NCBI GenBank assembly: GCA_905233825.1
Contig: CAJOFE010000003.1
Location: 40,842 to 104,841 of the forward strand
DNA from: an uncultured Prevotella sp.
GTDB taxonomy: Bacteria; Bacteroidota; Bacteroidia; Bacteroidales; Bacteroidaceae
Length of the DNA: 64,000 nucleotides
Reading direction: 5' to 3'
Position numbers and translations under genes: made by a program. Positions 42,507-53,400 of the stretch are shown here, in pieces. The notes beneath the pieces were generated by a model. The model had not been told where the DNA came from and ran no database searches. It saw only the letters and a program-made list of their open reading frames with translations. Each line of letters opens with the position of its first letter. The first letter of the stretch is position 1.

Positions 42507-44747
42507 ATGCGAATCATCACTTTTCTTTTAGCCCTGATGCTGGGAGTGGGCGCCCAGGCCAAGAGCTATCCCTTCGACAAGGGGCAGCTGAGAGTCACCA
42601 CCGTGGCGCGCAACGCCGTAAGGATACAATATGCTGTGGACGACGCGAAGAGCGACCTGCCCGACTGGCTCTACGTGAAGCACGACGAGGTGAAGTCGAA
42701 GGACGTGAGCGTGGCCGTCGATGCCCGCCGCGGCGTGGTCATGGTGAAAGACGGCAAGGGCCGCACCGTGTTCACCGCCACGCGCCACCAGCAGGCCGAC
42801 GGCGTGGCTACGCTGGCCTTCGCCTCGCCCAAGGACGAGCATCTCTTCGGCCTCGGACAATTCCAGGACGGCTACAGCGACGTGCGCGGCCTGAGCCGCC
42901 GGCTGACGCAGGTGAACACGCAGATTTCGCTGCCCATGCTGCTGTCGAGCAAGGGCTACGGCATCTTGTGGAATAACTACGGCATGACGGAGTTCAACCC
43001 CTGCGAGCAGAGTATCAAGCTAACCCCTAACCGCTCACCCCTAACCGCTCAACAGGAGGTGGTGAACGTGACCACGACCGAGGGCGGACGGCAGGAGGTG
43101 CGCCAGCGTAATGTGTTCGGCGCCACGCTGAGCATCGGCGAGGCCGGCGACTATGCGCTGCTGCTCGACGTGGGGCAGAAGATGGCGCGCCGCCATAACC
43201 TGAGCATCGACGGCACGACGGTGATCGAGATGCAGAACATGTGGCTGCCGCCCACGGCATCGAAGATCGTTCATCTGGAGGCCGGAGAGCACCAGGTGGA
43301 GGCCGAGCTGTCGAGGGGCGACCAGCCTACATTATATTATCAAAAGGTGAAGGACGAGACGGTGTTCCGCTCGCCCGTCGCCACGCAGGTCGATTACACC
43401 GTGTTCGTCGGTTCGGCCGACGAAATCATCGCCGCCTACCGCGAGCTGACCGGTCCCTGCCCGCTCATGCCGTCGTGGGCGCTGGGCTATATCCACTGCC
43501 GCGAGCGCTTCCATTCCTCACAGGAAATCTTAGAGACGGCCAACCGCTTCAAGCAGGAGCAGCTGCCGGTGGACGTGCTGGTGCAGGACTGGCAGTACTG
43601 GGGCAAGTACGGGTGGAACTCGATGCAGTTCGACGAGGAGTTCTACCCCGACCCGAAGGCGCTAACCGACAGTCTGCACCGCATGGGCATCCGCCTGATG
43701 GTGTCGGTATGGTCGAAGATTGACAAGAACTCGGAGGTGGGCCGTCAGATGGTGCGCGACAACTACTACATCCCCGGCACCGACTGGATAGACTTCTTCA
43801 ACCCCGACGCTGCTGCCGCCTACTGGCGCAACTTCAGTGAGCGCCTCGTTCCCCTGGGCATCGACGCCTGGTGGCAGGATGCCACCGAGCCCGAGAACGA
43901 CGACCTGGCAGGCCGCCGCGTGAACAACGGCCGCTGGGCCGGCGAGCAGGTGCGGAATGTATATCCCCTGCTGGTGAACAAGACGGTGTATGAGGGGTTA
44001 ACGGCCCCCACCAACCTCCCCCAACTGGGGGAGGCTTCTGACCCCACAACCTCCCCCAGTTGGGGGAGGCAGGAGGGGGCCATGATTCTCACCCGATGCG
44101 GCTTCCCCGGCATTCAGCGCTATGGGTCTGCCTTGTGGAGCGGCGACGTGGGTAACGACTGGGAGACCTTCCGCCGCCAAATTGTGGCCGGCTTGGGCGT
44201 TCAGGCTGCCGGCGTGCCCTGGTGGACGTATGATGCCGGTGGCTTCTTCCGCCCAGGCGACCAATATACCAATCAGGACTATATCGAGCGCATGCTACGC
44301 TGGATAGAAACCTCGGTCTATCTTCCCTTGATGCGCGTACATGGCTACATGAGCAACACCGAGCCGTGGAACTACGGTCCCGAGGCACAGGCCATCATTG
44401 GCGAGTGTCTGAAAGAGCGCCAGAAACTGCGTCCCTACATTGATCGCTGCGCCCAGCGCATCGCCTCTGAAGGATACACGCTGATGCGCCCGCTGGTATT
44501 CGACTTTGCCGACGACTCCGAAGCCCTCAAGCAACCATACGAGTATATGTTCGGCCCAGCGCTGCTCATCAACCCCGTCACCGAACCGGGCGTCACGGAG
44601 TGGGTCACTTATCTGCCCAAAAGCAAGGGCGGCTGGACAGACTACCGCACTGGGCAGCACTACGAGGGTGGACAAACCGTCACCACGCGCGTGACAAAGG
44701 CTCATATCCCTGTTTTCATCAGGGAATCGCAGAAAGACAGGCTTTAG
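42507..44747 (+). CDS. GH31 alpha-glycosidase with PA14 insert (alpha-xylosidase-like)
   Basis: A 746-residue exported enzyme (signal MRIITFLLALMLGVGAQA). GH31 barrel with nucleophile Asp458 in WWQDATEPEND and acid/base Asp547 in WSGDVGNDW. A PA14-like domain is inserted near 205-285, as in bacterial GH31 alpha-xylosidases. On xylan it could release terminal xylose or galactose decorations. Two foreign-looking tracts are read in frame: LTPNRSPLTAQ (heptamers 43023-43050) and NLPQLGEASDPTTSPSWGRQ (double palindrome 44015-44069). The second lies between VNKTVYEG and AMILTRCGF, which are nearly adjacent in homologues. The protein may still fold if the insert is a surface loop. Confidence 0.87.
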   Translation: MRIITFLLALMLGVGAQAKSYPFDKGQLRVTTVARNAVRIQYAVDDAKSDLPDWLYVKHDEVKSKDVSVAVDARRGVVMVKDGKGRTVFTATRHQQADGVATLAFASPKDEHLFGLGQFQDGYSDVRGLSRRLTQVNTQISLPMLLSSKGYGILWNNYGMTEFNPCEQSIKLTPNRSPLTAQQEVVNVTTTEGGRQEVRQRNVFGATLSIGEAGDYALLLDVGQKMARRHNLSIDGTTVIEMQNMWLPPTASKIVHLEAGEHQVEAELSRGDQPTLYYQKVKDETVFRSPVATQVDYTVFVGSADEIIAAYRELTGPCPLMPSWALGYIHCRERFHSSQEILETANRFKQEQLPVDVLVQDWQYWGKYGWNSMQFDEEFYPDPKALTDSLHRMGIRLMVSVWSKIDKNSEVGRQMVRDNYYIPGTDWIDFFNPDAAAAYWRNFSERLVPLGIDAWWQDATEPENDDLAGRRVNNGRWAGEQVRNVYPLLVNKTVYEGLTAPTNLPQLGEASDPTTSPSWGRQEGAMILTRCGFPGIQRYGSALWSGDVGNDWETFRRQIVAGLGVQAAGVPWWTYDAGGFFRPGDQYTNQDYIERMLRWIETSVYLPLMRVHGYMSNTEPWNYGPEAQAIIGECLKERQKLRPYIDRCAQRIASEGYTLMRPLVFDFADDSEALKQPYEYMFGPALLINPVTEPGVTEWVTYLPKSKGGWTDYRTGQHYEGGQTVTTRVTKAHIPVFIRESQKDRL
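43023..43050 (+). repeat. Four heptamers inside the GH31 gene
   Basis: ACCCCTA-ACCGCTC twice in tandem (28 bp), the same layout as the AT-rich element in GH3 at 20821. Confidence 0.7.
44015..44069 (+). repeat. Pair of 20-bp palindromes inside the GH31 gene
   Basis: CCTCCCCCAACTGGGGGAGG (44015-44034) and its exact reverse complement (44050-44069), 15 bp apart. Each is itself almost palindromic, and the second is followed by CAGGAGGGGG. Encodes NLPQLGEA and SPSWGRQEG. Confidence 0.85.
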
Positions 44748-44777
44748 TTTGAAGTTTAAAATTCAAATATCATAGTT

Positions 44778-46079
44778 ATGAAAAGATTTTTACTGAGTTT
44801 ATCATTGATTGCTCTTCCGTCATCACTTCTCATAGCGCAGTCCAGCCCCGACGCTGACCCGAACTTCTACATCTACCTCTGCTTCGGCCAGTCGAACATG
44901 GAGGGCAACGCCCAAGCGGAATCGGTTGATCAGACCAACATCGACAAACGTTTTCAGATGCTGGCCACGTGTAACTTCTCCAGTCCAAGCCGCACCACCG
45001 GCAAGTGGTACAAGGCCACGCCGCCCATCGTCAGCCCCGACGGCAAACTCGGCCCATCTGACTACTTTGGACGTACCATGGTGGCCGCGCTACCTGCAAA
45101 TGTTAAAGTAGGCGTAGTGGCCGTGGCTATGGGTGGAAGTCCCATCGAGATGTTCGACAAAGACAAGTATAAGCAGAAGATGAAGGATAACCCTAATGAG
45201 TGGTGGGTGACATTGGCCAACCGCCATTACGGTGGCAACCCTTACGGGCGCCTCATCGACATGGGCAAGGAAGCGCAGAAGGTGGGTATCATCAAGGGTA
45301 TCCTGCTGCATCAGGGCTGCTCGAACAACGGCGACCCCAACTGGCCCAACATGGTGAAGAAGATATACAACGACATGTTGACTGACCTGGGCCTGAGCGC
45401 CGACAGCGTGCCCCTCTTTGCAGGCGAGACGTTGCGTCAGGAAAACGGTGGCAGTTGCTATGCCCACAACACACAAGTGAATCGTCTGCCCCAAGTCATT
45501 CCTACAGCCCACGTCATCAGTTCGGCCGGCTGCCCTGGTAATGGCCAGGACCCTTGGCATTTCAGCGCCAAGGGCTACCGCATCGTAGGCAAGCGCTATG
45601 CCTACTCAGCCCTAAAGGTGATGGGACGCGAGACGAGGGTCGATCCAGAGTATGCAATGGTCTCTACGCTGAAGAATTTCTTCACGCCTACCGGCTTCGA
45701 CACGGAGTACAAATACAAAATGGACGGCAAAACACGCGACATGCAGCTGTGGGGCACCTTCGCCGACAAGCACCGTGAGTTGCTCACCGACGAGACGACC
45801 TTCAGCAGCGAAGACTTCACTATTACCAGCAAAGGAAAGCTGACCGCTTCTGAGGAGAAATATGGCATCGTCACGGCCCAATACACTGACTTCATGGGTA
45901 CAGAGCACAACATTCCTATTCATGTGCTGGTATATACCGCTGCCATCAAGGACATCGTCAGTGATGCTGCCAATACCAGGATCTATACCCTCGACGGCCG
46001 ACGCATCGACAAAACCGTCGGAGACCTGCCACCAGGTATCTATATCTGCAATGGAAAGAAGATGATCGTCAAACCATAA
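44778..46079 (+). CDS. CE6/SASA-type acetyl esterase
   Basis: A 433-residue exported SGNH-like esterase (signal MKRFLLSLSLIALPSSLLIAQ). Ser39 in CFGQSNMEGN is the block-I nucleophile, VAMGGSPIEMF carries the oxyanion Gly, and DPWHFSAKGY the Asp and His. The family includes acetylxylan esterases and sialate O-acetylesterases; xylan deacetylation fits the locus. After the catalytic domain (to about 290) come a beta-rich region and the C-terminal tail IYTLDGRRI ... GIYICNGKKMIVKP shared with other proteins here. Six bp separate it from the next GH3 gene. Confidence 0.8.
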   Translation: MKRFLLSLSLIALPSSLLIAQSSPDADPNFYIYLCFGQSNMEGNAQAESVDQTNIDKRFQMLATCNFSSPSRTTGKWYKATPPIVSPDGKLGPSDYFGRTMVAALPANVKVGVVAVAMGGSPIEMFDKDKYKQKMKDNPNEWWVTLANRHYGGNPYGRLIDMGKEAQKVGIIKGILLHQGCSNNGDPNWPNMVKKIYNDMLTDLGLSADSVPLFAGETLRQENGGSCYAHNTQVNRLPQVIPTAHVISSAGCPGNGQDPWHFSAKGYRIVGKRYAYSALKVMGRETRVDPEYAMVSTLKNFFTPTGFDTEYKYKMDGKTRDMQLWGTFADKHRELLTDETTFSSEDFTITSKGKLTASEEKYGIVTAQYTDFMGTEHNIPIHVLVYTAAIKDIVSDAANTRIYTLDGRRIDKTVGDLPPGIYICNGKKMIVKP

Positions 46080-46085
46080 ACCAAC

Positions 46086-48239
46086 ATGAAAAAACAAATC
46101 CTTAGCGTACCCCTGGCCCTCTCAATGGCAGCGCTCCCTGCCGCGGCACAGGAGAAACTAGACCGACTGGAGCAACAGGCCGACGAACTCATCGGCAAGA
46201 TGACGCTCGAAGAGAAGTTCTCACAGCTGATGAACGAGACACCGGGCATTCCTCGTCTGGGCATTGAGCCCTACGACTGGTGGAACGAAGGCCTACACGG
46301 TGTAGGTCGTAGCGGCCGTGCCACCGTTTTCCCCCAGCCCATCGGATTGGGTGCCACCTTCGACACGGAGATGGTCAGGAAGATTGGCGATGCCATCGCC
46401 ACCGAGGCCCGCGCCAAGTATATCGTGGCACGTCGCAATCATAACTACGCCCGCTATACGGGTCTGACGTTCTGGAGCCCCAATGTGAACATCTTTCGTG
46501 ATCCCCGTTGGGGACGCGGCATGGAGACCTGGGGCGAAGACCCCTTCCTTACCGGCACATTAGGCACTGCCTTTGTACGCGGCATGCAGGGTGATGACCC
46601 TGTCTATCTGAAGGTGGCCGCCTGCGGCAAGCACTTCGCCGTGCACAGTGGCCCGGAGGCCACACGTCACTCGGTGAACGTCGAGCCCTCGCTGCACGAC
46701 CTGTGGGAAACTTATCTGCCCGCCTTTGAGATGCTAGTGAAGGAGGGAAAAGTAGAGATTGTGATGGGAGCCTACAACCGCGTGTATGGCGAGTCGGCAT
46801 CGGGCAGCAAGTTGCTGCTCACCGACATCCTGCGTCAGAAATGGGGTTTCAAGGGACATATCGTCAGCGACTGCGATGCCATCGCCGACATATGGAAAGG
46901 CCATCAGATAGCCAAGAGTGAGGCCGAGGCCTGTGCTATCGCCATCAAGGCTGGCTTGAACGTGGAGTGCGGTACTACCTTCCGTGCCTTGCGTGAAGCA
47001 CTCGACCGCCAGCTGCTCACCGAAGCCGACATCAACCAGGCACTAAAGCCATTGATGATGACCCGCTTGAAGTTGGGCATCATGAAGCCCGATCCCGACT
47101 GTCCTTACAACAATTTCGGCGAAGAAGTCATCGGCTCCAAGGAGCACATCGCCCTCGCCCGTCAGTCGGCTGTAGAAAGCATGGTGCTGCTGAAGAACGA
47201 AAGTGGCGCACTGCCCATCGACAAGAACATCCATACCCTTTTCGTGACAGGCGCCGGAGCTGCCGATGCCTTCTGGCTCATGGGTAACTACTTCGGCATC
47301 AGCGACCGCTACTGCACCTATTTGCAGGGCATCGTGTCGAAAGTAAGCAGCGGCACAGCCGTGAACTACCGTCCAGGCTGCCTGGAGAGCGCACCCACAC
47401 TGAACACCATTAACTGGGCCGTCAGCGAGTCGGCAGGAGCCGAGAAGACCATCGTTGTCATGGGTAACAACGGTAACTTGGAGGGCGAAGAGGGCGAGGC
47501 CATCGACAGCGAGATGGGCGACCGCGAAAACATCCGCATCCCCGAAAGCCAGATGAACTATCTACGCCAGATATGCCGCCGCAAGAAGCACGGTGTCATT
47601 GTCGTGCTAACCGGTGGCAGTCCCGTCGATGTGCGCGAGGTATGCCAGCTGGCCGATGCCGTCATCATGGCATGGTATCCGGGACAGGAAGGTGGCTATG
47701 CACTGGCCGACCTGCTCTTCGGCGATGCCAACTTCTCAGGACACCTGCCCGTCACCTTCCCCGAAGATGGTGACCGTCTGCCTGCCTTCGAAGACTACTC
47801 CATGCAGGGACGTACCTACAAGTACATGGCCGACAACATCTATTTCCCCTTCGGCTATGGTCTGAGCTACGGACACGTGAACTATTCGGGGCTCGACGTG
47901 AAGGCAGACAAGAAGCGCGGGCTTACCGTCACGCTGACACTGACGAACGACGGCAACTGTGAGGTCACAGAGACACCACAGGTCTATGTCTTAGTCCCTG
48001 GTGCCGGTATCAGCGCGCCCATCCAGCAACTGGTCGATTTCAAACGCATCACCTTGGGAACAGGCGCAACTACCGAGCTGACTTTCGATATCCCCATCGA
48101 TAGGCTGACCACCGTGCAGGAGGATGGAAACCGCAAACTGCTGAAAGGCGAATATACCATCACCGTCGCCAGTGCTGCACCTTCACCCCGTACTGCAACC
48201 CTCGGCATTCAGACAGTTTCTGCAAAAGCAAAGCTATAA
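46086..48239 (+). CDS. GH3 glycoside hydrolase without PA14
   Basis: A 717-residue exported GH3 enzyme (signal MKKQILSVPLALSMAALPAAAQ). Nucleophile Asp262 in IVSDCDAIAD; PNVNIFRDPRWGRGMET and KHFAVHSGPE are conserved. It lacks the PA14 insertion of the two longer GH3 enzymes and ends in a plain Fn3-like domain, resembling beta-xylosidases of compact GH3 type. Part of the GH31-esterase-GH3-GH97 transcript. Confidence 0.9.
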   Translation: MKKQILSVPLALSMAALPAAAQEKLDRLEQQADELIGKMTLEEKFSQLMNETPGIPRLGIEPYDWWNEGLHGVGRSGRATVFPQPIGLGATFDTEMVRKIGDAIATEARAKYIVARRNHNYARYTGLTFWSPNVNIFRDPRWGRGMETWGEDPFLTGTLGTAFVRGMQGDDPVYLKVAACGKHFAVHSGPEATRHSVNVEPSLHDLWETYLPAFEMLVKEGKVEIVMGAYNRVYGESASGSKLLLTDILRQKWGFKGHIVSDCDAIADIWKGHQIAKSEAEACAIAIKAGLNVECGTTFRALREALDRQLLTEADINQALKPLMMTRLKLGIMKPDPDCPYNNFGEEVIGSKEHIALARQSAVESMVLLKNESGALPIDKNIHTLFVTGAGAADAFWLMGNYFGISDRYCTYLQGIVSKVSSGTAVNYRPGCLESAPTLNTINWAVSESAGAEKTIVVMGNNGNLEGEEGEAIDSEMGDRENIRIPESQMNYLRQICRRKKHGVIVVLTGGSPVDVREVCQLADAVIMAWYPGQEGGYALADLLFGDANFSGHLPVTFPEDGDRLPAFEDYSMQGRTYKYMADNIYFPFGYGLSYGHVNYSGLDVKADKKRGLTVTLTLTNDGNCEVTETPQVYVLVPGAGISAPIQQLVDFKRITLGTGATTELTFDIPIDRLTTVQEDGNRKLLKGEYTITVASAAPSPRTATLGIQTVSAKAKL

Positions 48240-48257
48240 TTAAACGAACGACTGAAT

Positions 48258-50126
48258 ATGAAAAAGACCTTATTGCTAAAGGTGCTGTTAGCACTTATCA
48301 TCACCTACTTCTCACCACTCACTTCTATTGCACAGACACTGAAGTCACCTAACGGCAAGCTGACCGTGGCACTGAACGGTAACAGCTATACCATCAGCTA
48401 CGAACAGCAGAAAGTGCTGGAGCTTACGGCTACCCCGACTGCACAGCAAAAAATCAAGTCCAAACGCATCAAGGCCGACTACCACATGCTGACAGGCAAG
48501 CGCCTGCACTGCGTCAATCAGGCCAACGAATACCGATTGGATGGCGGACTGGTGATGCGTCTCTACAACGACGGCATAGCCTTCCGCTATGAATACACGA
48601 GTCTACAAAACAACAAGGCACCTGAAGAGCAGACGGCCTATATCATTCCCGAAGGCAAGAAGCGATGGATGCAGCAATGGAGCGATGGCTACGAGGGATT
48701 CTTCCCAATGACAACCACTGCTGAGGTGAAAACTTTGGGAGGCTTTGGTGGATCTAGGGTCACAAATGAATTAAACACCCACTGGGGCTATCCGCTACTA
48801 GTGGAAGCTACCGACGGTGTGTTTGCCCTCATCACCGAGGCTAACATCGAGTATGGACAGAGTGCCTCATCATTGTTTAATGACGGTGAAAAATTCCGCG
48901 TAGTGCAAGACCAAAAGACTTCCTCCCCTTCGGAGGAAGGTCAGGAGGGAACCTCGCATACCCCTTGGCGTGTCGTCATCGTTGGCCATTTGGCTGACAT
49001 TGTGCAATCGACACTGGTGACAGATGTCAGCGAGCCATCGAAGCTTAACGATACCAGCTGGATCAAACCTGGTGTGGTATCCTGGATTTATTGGGCCTAC
49101 AACCACGGCTCCAATGACTACAACATTATTAAAAAGTATGTCGATATGGCTGTCACACTGAAGTTGCCCTATGTGCTCATCGATGCTGAGTGGGACGAAA
49201 TGGACAAGGTGGCTACCAACGAAGGTAAGACCATTGAGGATGCCGTGGCCTATGCCAATGCCAAGGGTGTGAAGCCGCTGATATGGTACAATTCGTCGAT
49301 AGGTTGGGTAAACGGCGCTCCTGGTCCGAAGTACCGCCTGAACAAGCCCGAAGACCGCGAAAAGGAGTTTGCATGGTGCGAGCAAATTGGCGTAGCAGGT
49401 GTAAAGATAGACTTCTTCAGTGGAGACAACCAGATGAATATGGAATATTGTCAGGACCTGTTGGAAAGTGCGGCCCGCCACCACCTGTTAGTGAACTTCC
49501 ATGGTGCTCCCATCCCTCGCGGCTGGCAGCGTACCTATCCCAACTTGATGAGCACCGAGGGTGTCTATGGTGCCGAGTGGTACAACAATGTGCCTACATT
49601 CACCAATAAGGCCGCTGCCCACAATGCCACTCTGCCCTTCACGCGTAATGTCATTGGTCCTATGGACTATACCCCTTGTGCCTTTAGCGACTCGCAGCAC
49701 CCCCACATCACCACCCATGCTCACGAGTTGGCACTGACGGTGCTCTTCGAGAGTGGTTTGCAGCATTTGGCTGACCGTCCCGAGAGCTTCCTTGCCCAGC
49801 CTCAGGAGGTGAAAGACTTTTTAGGTCAGTTGCCCAGCGTGTGGGATGAGACACGACTGATCTCCGGCTATCCTGCCGACCATGCCGTCATCGCCCGCCG
49901 CAGTGGCAACACATGGTATGTGGCAGGTATCAACGGTACCGACGAAGCGAAGACCATCAGTCTCGACCTTAACTTTATTACTAAAAAGGAACGTAAAAAC
50001 ATGCTCCTCTTTGCTGACAGTGGCAATGCAGACACGCCTTGGAGCATCACACGCCCCACAGAACTGCCCACTACTGTCACGTTACAACCACGGGGCGGCA
50101 TCTTATTGATAAGTCAAACGCATTGA
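48258..50126 (+). CDS. GH97 glycoside hydrolase (retaining type)
   Basis: A 622-residue exported enzyme (signal MKKTLLLKVLLALIITYFSPLTSIAQ). N-terminal beta-sandwich, then (beta/alpha)8 barrel with VLIDAEWDEM and GVKIDFFSGD, where Asp385 is the probable nucleophile. This places it with retaining GH97 enzymes (alpha-galactosidase or beta-L-arabinopyranosidase), not with the inverting SusB type. It would remove galactose or arabinopyranose caps from complex xylans. A hairpin (48919-48939) is read in frame as TSSPSEEGQEGTS between barrel elements. Confidence 0.87.
   Translation: MKKTLLLKVLLALIITYFSPLTSIAQTLKSPNGKLTVALNGNSYTISYEQQKVLELTATPTAQQKIKSKRIKADYHMLTGKRLHCVNQANEYRLDGGLVMRLYNDGIAFRYEYTSLQNNKAPEEQTAYIIPEGKKRWMQQWSDGYEGFFPMTTTAEVKTLGGFGGSRVTNELNTHWGYPLLVEATDGVFALITEANIEYGQSASSLFNDGEKFRVVQDQKTSSPSEEGQEGTSHTPWRVVIVGHLADIVQSTLVTDVSEPSKLNDTSWIKPGVVSWIYWAYNHGSNDYNIIKKYVDMAVTLKLPYVLIDAEWDEMDKVATNEGKTIEDAVAYANAKGVKPLIWYNSSIGWVNGAPGPKYRLNKPEDREKEFAWCEQIGVAGVKIDFFSGDNQMNMEYCQDLLESAARHHLLVNFHGAPIPRGWQRTYPNLMSTEGVYGAEWYNNVPTFTNKAAAHNATLPFTRNVIGPMDYTPCAFSDSQHPHITTHAHELALTVLFESGLQHLADRPESFLAQPQEVKDFLGQLPSVWDETRLISGYPADHAVIARRSGNTWYVAGINGTDEAKTISLDLNFITKKERKNMLLFADSGNADTPWSITRPTELPTTVTLQPRGGILLISQTH
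48919..48939 (+). repeat. In-frame hairpin inside the GH97 gene
   Basis: CTTCCTCC (48919-48926), loop CCTTC, GGAGGAAG (48932-48939): perfect 8-bp arms, followed by GTCAGGAGGG as in the GH31 element. Confidence 0.7.
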
Positions 50127-50278
50127 TACATTGTTTTTATAAATTACCCTTCAGAAACTTGATGCTGACATGAGTGCATTAGAGCACAATTTACTACTTC
50201 TATAACACATATGGTTTAATCCGACTACTTTCATTTGAATAAAGTATTCTTGCTTACAAGTAACATTTTCGGCAATAT

Positions 50279-50344
50279 GTTACACCACGCAAAGTATTTG
50301 AAACTAAAATATAAATTAATATTAATAAAAATGTGCTAACTTTG
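50279..50344 (+). promoter_or_regulatory. Candidate HTCS operator and SusC1 promoter
   Basis: GTTAC at 50279-50283; 21 bp on, the degenerate half-site GAAAC (50300-50304); 32 bp later the -7 box TAACTTTG (50337-50344). Upstream, GTAACAT (50260-50266) makes an inverted pair with ATGTTAC. No TTTG at the -33 position. Confidence 0.5.
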
Positions 50345-50437
50345 TCACCGAAAATGCGTGAAAAGGTGGAAAACTTAACGCTTAAAAGTAAAAAATGTTA
50401 TATTAACCAACAATTATTTTATCTAAAAACAACAGCT

Positions 50438-53400
50438 ATGTTAAAATTCAAAGCACTTCAAAAGCCGCTTATGCTGCTTGCCCTGCTCTGTTTGTTCCCC
50501 TTTGGGGCACTGGCTCAGAGCACAGTAAAGGGAACAGTGGTTGACGAAACTGGTGAACCTGTCATTGGTGCATCAGTAAAATTGGTTGGAGCAAGAGGTG
50601 GTAGCATCACCGACATGAACGGACAGTTCGCGCTCACTGCTGCCAGCAATGCCCAGCTCGAGATCTCTTATGTGGGTTATGAGACCCAGAAAGTAAGCGT
50701 AAATGGACGTAACAACATCCGCATTACGCTGGTTGAAGACACCAACACACTGAACGACGTGGTGGTGATTGGTTACGGTGTTCAGAAGAAGAGCGACCTG
50801 ACTGGTGCTGTAGCTTCTGTAAACGCTGACGCTCTCAAGAACCGTTCTACGACAGATGCTGCTGCTGCCCTCCAGGGTAAAGCTGCTGGTGTCCAGATTC
50901 TGAACGGTACTGGTAAGCCTGGTGCAGGCGCCAACATCCGCGTGCGTGGTTATTCATCAAACTCAAGCAACATCGGCCCGCTGCTCATCGTCGATGGTCT
51001 GCAGGTTTCCAGCATCCAGTACCTCGATCCCTCTATGATTGAGTCTATGGAAGTTCTGAAGGATGCTGCTTCGGCTGCAATCTACGGTGCTGAGGCTGGT
51101 AACGGCGTTATCCTGATTACCACTAAGTCTGGTAGCAAGGGTAAAGGTACTGTGAACTATAACATCAAGATGACCAATCAGGGACTTGGACATGTAGGCA
51201 AGCTTCTCAATGCCTCTGAGTTTATTGACTGGATGGGTACACAGCTCGGTGAAACGGAAGTTGATGGTGTCATGAAGCGCGTCATTGATGTTGACATGGC
51301 CGACGCCCAGAAGCGTTATGGATGGGATCCCAACACCGATACTGACTGGCTGGACGCATATTTCGAGAATACTTGGGCTCAGCAGCACACGCTCACCTTC
51401 CAGGGTGGTAACGACCGTGGCTCATACTTCCTGAGCACCAGCTACGTGAACCAGGATGGTATCGTCAAGGGCAACAAGGATAAGTATGAGCGTCTCACCG
51501 CACAGATCAACGCCGACTATAAGATTAAGGACTGGTTGACAGTTGGTACCAACACCGCCATTGAGAAGTGGAGGACGAAGGGCGTTTCCGAGAACGGTTA
51601 CGGATCTTCATTCGAAATGTTGCTTCTCATCGACCCGCTGACTCCGTTGTACTGGACTGACCGCAGCCAGATGTATGAAGGCACATATCGTGACATCTAT
51701 GATGAGATTCAGGCTGGTGGCTCAAAGTACGCACTCTTTGGTGACGAGAACGGCTATTATGCTTCTTCTTATTTCAATGACCGTCTCGCCGGTGGTAACC
51801 CCTTCTCGCAGCGCGACCGCTCGTGCGCTAAGAACGATGGTGTAAACGTAAACGGTACTGTCTTCATGAATTTGAGCCCTATCAAGCAGGTTACATTCAC
51901 CTCACGCCTGGGCTATCGTCTCTCATTCAGCAACAGTTCTGACTGGTCATATCCTTATTATATCAACAACCAGACTGGTAGAGTAGAAAACTACAGTATC
52001 AGTGGTACGAGCAATAACTCTACTTGGTATCAGTGGGAGAACTTCGTGAACTACAACCAGGACTTTGGCCTCCACAATGTAGGTGCCATGGCCGGTATGT
52101 CATATCGTCAGTATGACTCCAATGGCGTTACCGCCAATGCATCTGGTCCCGACATCCTCAAGGCATATGAGCCCAACTACATTTACCTTACTAGTGTAAA
52201 TGGTAATGCTGATACCACCAAGGGCATCAGCGGCATGCCTGGAACGACCCGTGCACTCTCTTACTTCGGCCGTATTCTTTACAGCTACGACAACCGCTAT
52301 AGTCTGCAAGGCAACATCCGTCATGACGCATTCTCTTCTGAGAAGCTCTCAAAGGACAATCGTTGGGGTACCTTCTTCTCTGCATCTGCAGGCTGGACAT
52401 TCTCGAATGAGAAGTTCTTCAAGGATGCCGTTGATTCAAGCATCATGTCATTTGGTAAGATTCGCCTCTCTTGGGGTACAAACGGTAACGTCAATGTGCT
52501 GAACAACTATGCTTACACTGCAGGTATCGCTACCAATAGTCAGTGGTATCAGTATGGTGGTACTAATGTTGGCACCTATGGTTCAATGCCTAATGGTATT
52601 GCTAATCCCGATCTTACTTGGGAGAAGTCTGAGCAGATTGACCTTGGTGCTGACTTCCGTTTCCTGAACGATCGCCTTGCTTTGGGTATCGACTGGTATA
52701 AGAAGACTACAAAGGACTTGCTCGTTCCTGCTCCTGTCATGCCGGAGTCTGGTGCTTCTACCATGACCATCAATGCTGGTGAGGTGGTGAACAAGGGTCT
52801 TGAAGTGGAACTTTCCTGGAAAGATCATATTGGCGACTTCAAGTATAGCATCGCTGCCAACATGGGTACTCTCAGCAACAAGGTTACATACCTTGATCCT
52901 TCCATCGAGCGCATCGCTGGTGCAACTGTAGAAGGTGCATCTCCTGAGGTGGTACGCTGCTACTTCGAGGAGGGTGAGCCCGTTTGGTACATGCGTGGCT
53001 ATAAGTACGCTGGAAAAGCTAATGACGGCACCGCTCTCTACTACAAGAAGGACGGTACAACAACCAACGACCCGCAGGCTGAGGACATGACGAACATCGG
53101 TTCCGGTCTTCCCGACCTGACCTACGGTATCACGTTGAACGCTGAATACAAGGGCTTCGACCTGACAGTCTTCGGTGCTGGCCAGGCAGGTAACGATGTT
53201 TACTACGGCCTCTATCGTACAAGATATCACAACGTTGCCAAGGGTGTTTACGATGACTTCAAGTCTGGTAAGCTTCCTAACCTGGCAAGTGTTGCTGGCA
53301 GTGGTACATTCTGGCGTTCTTCTGCTATGATCTATAACGGATCATTCTTCAAGATCAAGCAGATCCAGCTCGGTTACACCTTGCCCAAGAGCATTACCAA

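Noticed and set aside
42008..42976. 322-codon plus-strand ORF with 14-residue repeats, and minus-strand ORFs at 42125-42470
   Set aside because: Open only because the 42-bp repeat is a multiple of three; overlaps the GH31 start, terminator and promoter.
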